DNA of 64,000 bases, from positions 19,741,839 to 19,805,838 of the forward strand of contig CM049316.1 in NCBI GenBank assembly GCA_026874595.1, given 5' to 3'. Below are positions 61,200 through 64,000 of this stretch, piece after piece. The first letter of the stretch is position 1, and every line of letters begins with the position of its first letter. Origin of the DNA: Sipunculus nudus. Lineage: Eukaryota > Annelida > Sipuncula > Golfingiida > Sipunculidae. The notes beneath the pieces are model-generated. The model had not been told where the DNA came from. It made no database searches and saw nothing but the letters and a program-made list of their open reading frames with translations. The translations under genes were made by a program, and so were the position numbers.

Positions 61200-64000
61200 G
61201 ATGCCCCTCATGTCTACATATTACACAATATTGACATAATTTCTGGCATGTACATAGGTACCTATGGACAAATGGTCAACAGTACTGAACCACCTGGAAG
61301 GTTAAAATCTTAAAAATATGATGAAATGTAGATACATTTGAGAGGAAGAGGTAATCTAGGCCATGGTTGGTTCATATGATTAAAGAAAATGTTGCAAATA
61401 ATATTTGAGATCTGACCATGCCTTTTCATTGGTTACCTTTTAGATAAGCTGTTGACAGTTCAACAATTACCCATTTGTCTGATGAGATCCAATTTATTTG
61501 GGAAACCTTTTTATCAATTTTAGGATATGTATACAGTTGCCATAACGTCCCCACTCAACAGGTGCAATGACTTGATGGGGGGGGGGGGGGTTACAACGCC
61601 TCTGTCTCTCTGTAGATATTTTCTTTAATTATTAAATTTAATGCTATAGCCATAGAACTATTGTTCACAGTGCCAAGGCGCATAGCCTCAGTGGGATGAA
61701 GAAGGGGATGGTGAGAGTTACAACACCCTTGCATATACATACAGGATATGAAATTTAAATCAACAGTGCTTATAAAAAAAAAGTTTATTCATGAACATTA
61801 AATATTTAAAACAGGCAGAAAGATGGAGAAACAAAGCAAATCATTTTTCCCCATTCTACTGAGCTAAGAAAAAAATAACAATATTTGCATTTATTCCTTT
61901 TTTTCAATAAATAATTTTAATCCAGGTTTACGAATGTTACTATAAATTTACAGTATAACATACATGTGATTGTGAATATTTCAGTTGATTCATATTTCTA
62001 AATTGCATCTACATTTGTAGCTAATGTATCTAGTTTATAGTACCTGTCAACAGAATGGGATGGAGGGAGGAAGGGAGGCAATTAGGGTGAGAGAGAGAGA
62101 AAGAGAGACACTCACAGTAGCGGTAGGTCAGACCTGAAGGTGTTATGTAACTGCCCAGTACACTGCATTTGTACTGACCTGATGTAAACAATGAAGACAT
62201 GGTACTTGGAAACTTGAATGAAATCTACAGTTTTTGATCAATTGGTTTCAAATTTAAGATTTTAACAGATGAAATGCTAATTTGTACATGCTGTGAAAAT
62301 TATATCCACAGCACTAACAGGAAACATTTGAATATTTATATTTTTTTAAATGGTATCAGGAAAAAAGAAAAGTATTCTCAGCTATGAAACTAATACATGT
62401 GTTAAAATTAATCCAAGGATCAAAACAACAAATATATTATACCAGGAGCAAACTGGAGTTGGGAATGTTTGATTTTATGAATTGAAATAAAGGATCAGCA
62501 ATATAAATTTTGATTATTTAGCCAGTATAATGTAACAACTGATACAACCAGGAGTTATTAGTCAATTAAATTAAAATCTTTAATGAGCACTTGTCTGAGT
62601 AATATTTTAAATTTTTGACATACTTATTTATTATTTAATTTTGTAATAAATATAAACAACAAGTTAATCACCTGGAAAAGACCTGGAAATTTAGATTAAT
62701 TTAATATAATAAACTGCATCCTTGTCTATCATTATCTTGCTTCATATAATCCCTTATAGTAAACAACAATTTATTTTAATTATTTATTTTTCATTTTTAT
62801 GGTTGAAATGAAAAATACCCAATGGTGACTCCATGGTGTCATTTGAAATACAATTTTGGCCATCCATGGAAGATCCATAAATGATCAGTAATTGCAAGGT
62901 AATTCCCTGTAACTCATTAACTATAAATTCCTTTTCCATTTATTTTTTTAAGTTCTTATCACAAACCAAGAATTAAAGAAAAAGTTTTTGTTATGTTTAT
63001 GGCCTAAACAAATACTAGAGGAGGGGGTTTGACAGTTAGATCTAGCTAAAGCCACGCAAGAGCTGGCTGGCTGCAGAGTGCCTGGCTTCAAGCATACATA
63101 ATTGGCCTGAAGGGTCAATGTGGGGACATGAAGAGGGGCTTCAGTACAGCCTAGGAGTGATATGGTCTAATAAAAAACTTTCATAAAAGCTAGTTTTTGA
63201 TTCCTTTCATAACTTCAGAATTTAGAAGCTAAAATCCTAACGTGTGCAAGATATGAACATTAAATCAACAGTGCTTACAAGGAAAAAACATGCCATGGCC
63301 AAAGTTGGGCAAAATTTAAGGTACTGATTTTATATTTATGCTAATAACTTATAAAATTTGAAAAAATCAGAACTAATTTTGGGAATACAATTGAATCTTG
63401 ATTAAATAATGTTATATCACTGGCAAAAAATGTCTACCTTCAGCAATTCTCATGTTAAGAGAGTAAATATATTTCTTGATTTTTTACAAAGTGCATTATG
63501 TTTGGGCCCAAAACCTTTCAACAATTACACAATACTGACATCATTTCTGGCATATGCATAGCGAATGTATAGAAAAATATGTATATTGTATATGATCAAA
63601 GTCAGATCAGTGGTTTTGATATTAGGCAGTCTTTAAGTGTAACAATGGGTTTTTAATAGAAAAATGAAGTTTTATCTTAATATCTCGAAGGAATGCAGTC
63701 CTAGTGACCAAACTTTTGGTATGGTAGGGGATTTGGGGGACATCTAACTGTATGCCAATTTAAGGAACTTAGAGCTGAAGCTGGGGAGCTGAGCTCTAGC
63801 AAACTGCATAACACTAGCTTGATGTAAACAATATGTGACATGGTGCTTGGAAACTTGAATAAAATCTACAGTTTTTGATCAACTGGTTTCAAATTTTTGA
63901 TGTTAACAGTAGAAATGGTAACAAAAACATGCTTTGAAAAATAAAACCACAGCAGTTACAGGAAAAAAAACGTGCCGTGGTCAAACTTGGGCAAAATTTA
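61200..64000 (+). repeat. Diverged long-period internal repeats
   Basis: Several blocks recur: TGTAAACAAT...ACATGGT(A/G)CTTGGAAACTTGAAT, AATCTACAGTTTTTGATCAA and GGTTTCAAATTT at 62176-62260 and 63822-63895; AAATCAACAGTGCTTA at 61758 and 63261; AAAACATGCCATGGCCAAAG-like at 63285 and 63967; TTACACAATA-TGACAT-ATTTCTGGCAT at 61220 and 63524. The order suggests a tandem or segmental duplication with a period near 1.5-1.7 kb that runs off the right edge. No coding signal was recognised. Confidence 0.6.

Overview
This window looks like a transposon-rich, AT-rich piece of nuclear DNA from a lophotrochozoan invertebrate, most probably a mollusc and perhaps a bivalve. The grounds are spliced genes, many (TA)n, (TG)n and (CT)n microsatellites, metazoan retroelements (BEL/Pao, Ty3/Gypsy, CR1/L2-like LINE), a hAT transposon, pogo-like and hAT-like MITEs and tRNA-derived SINEs. 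The species is an inference; nothing in the sequence fixes it. There are no bacterial operons, rRNA genes or CRISPR arrays.

The main genic content is one gene family in the right half. Three copies of a two-exon seven-transmembrane receptor lie at 36.0-37.8 kb (copy A, minus), 47.7-49.7 kb (copy B, plus) and 56.7-58.4 kb (copy C, minus). A and B point away from each other; B and C point toward each other. Copy C is intact: 371 residues, signal peptide, seven membrane segments, and a phase-2 intron that splits a tryptophan codon just before the extracellular-loop cysteine. The G-x-S-G-x-W-C motif and general plan recall the cAMP-receptor/GPR157-like class rather than ordinary rhodopsin-like receptors. 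Copy A is nearly intact but carries one in-frame stop made by a 9-base deletion, plus an early stop near the C terminus. Copy B is a clear pseudogene (frameshift, nonsense codon, loss of membrane segment 6, lost 3' end). Homology between copies extends into introns and about 1-1.5 kb of upstream DNA, so whole gene units were duplicated.

Region by region: 0-4.7 kb is non-coding with a diverged direct repeat and a pogo-like MITE end. 4.7-8.4 kb is a decayed BEL/Pao retrotransposon. 9.2-18.5 kb holds short tandem repeats, small MITEs and microsatellites. 19.78-21.92 kb is a tandem array of six ~340-bp units ending in a palindromic tail whose relative lies at 11.7 kb. 22-32 kb is mostly unassigned, with a tRNA-derived SINE at 30.1 kb. 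32.05-35.23 kb is a degenerate Ty3/Gypsy element with two 140-bp LTRs. 35.9-40.2 kb is receptor copy A with a tandemly duplicated upstream region. 40.95-45.78 kb is a hAT element with terminal inverted repeats and a perfect 8-bp target duplication, containing a nested LINE fragment. 46.6-50.1 kb is receptor copy B, 50.2-55.9 kb is unassigned, 56.0-59.7 kb is receptor copy C, and 61.2-64.0 kb is a very AT-rich region of diverged internal repeats.

No accessory system in the bacterial sense is present. The most informative objects are the inverted receptor cluster with its conserved upstream blocks, the structurally complete hAT insertion, and the 340-bp tandem-repeat element.
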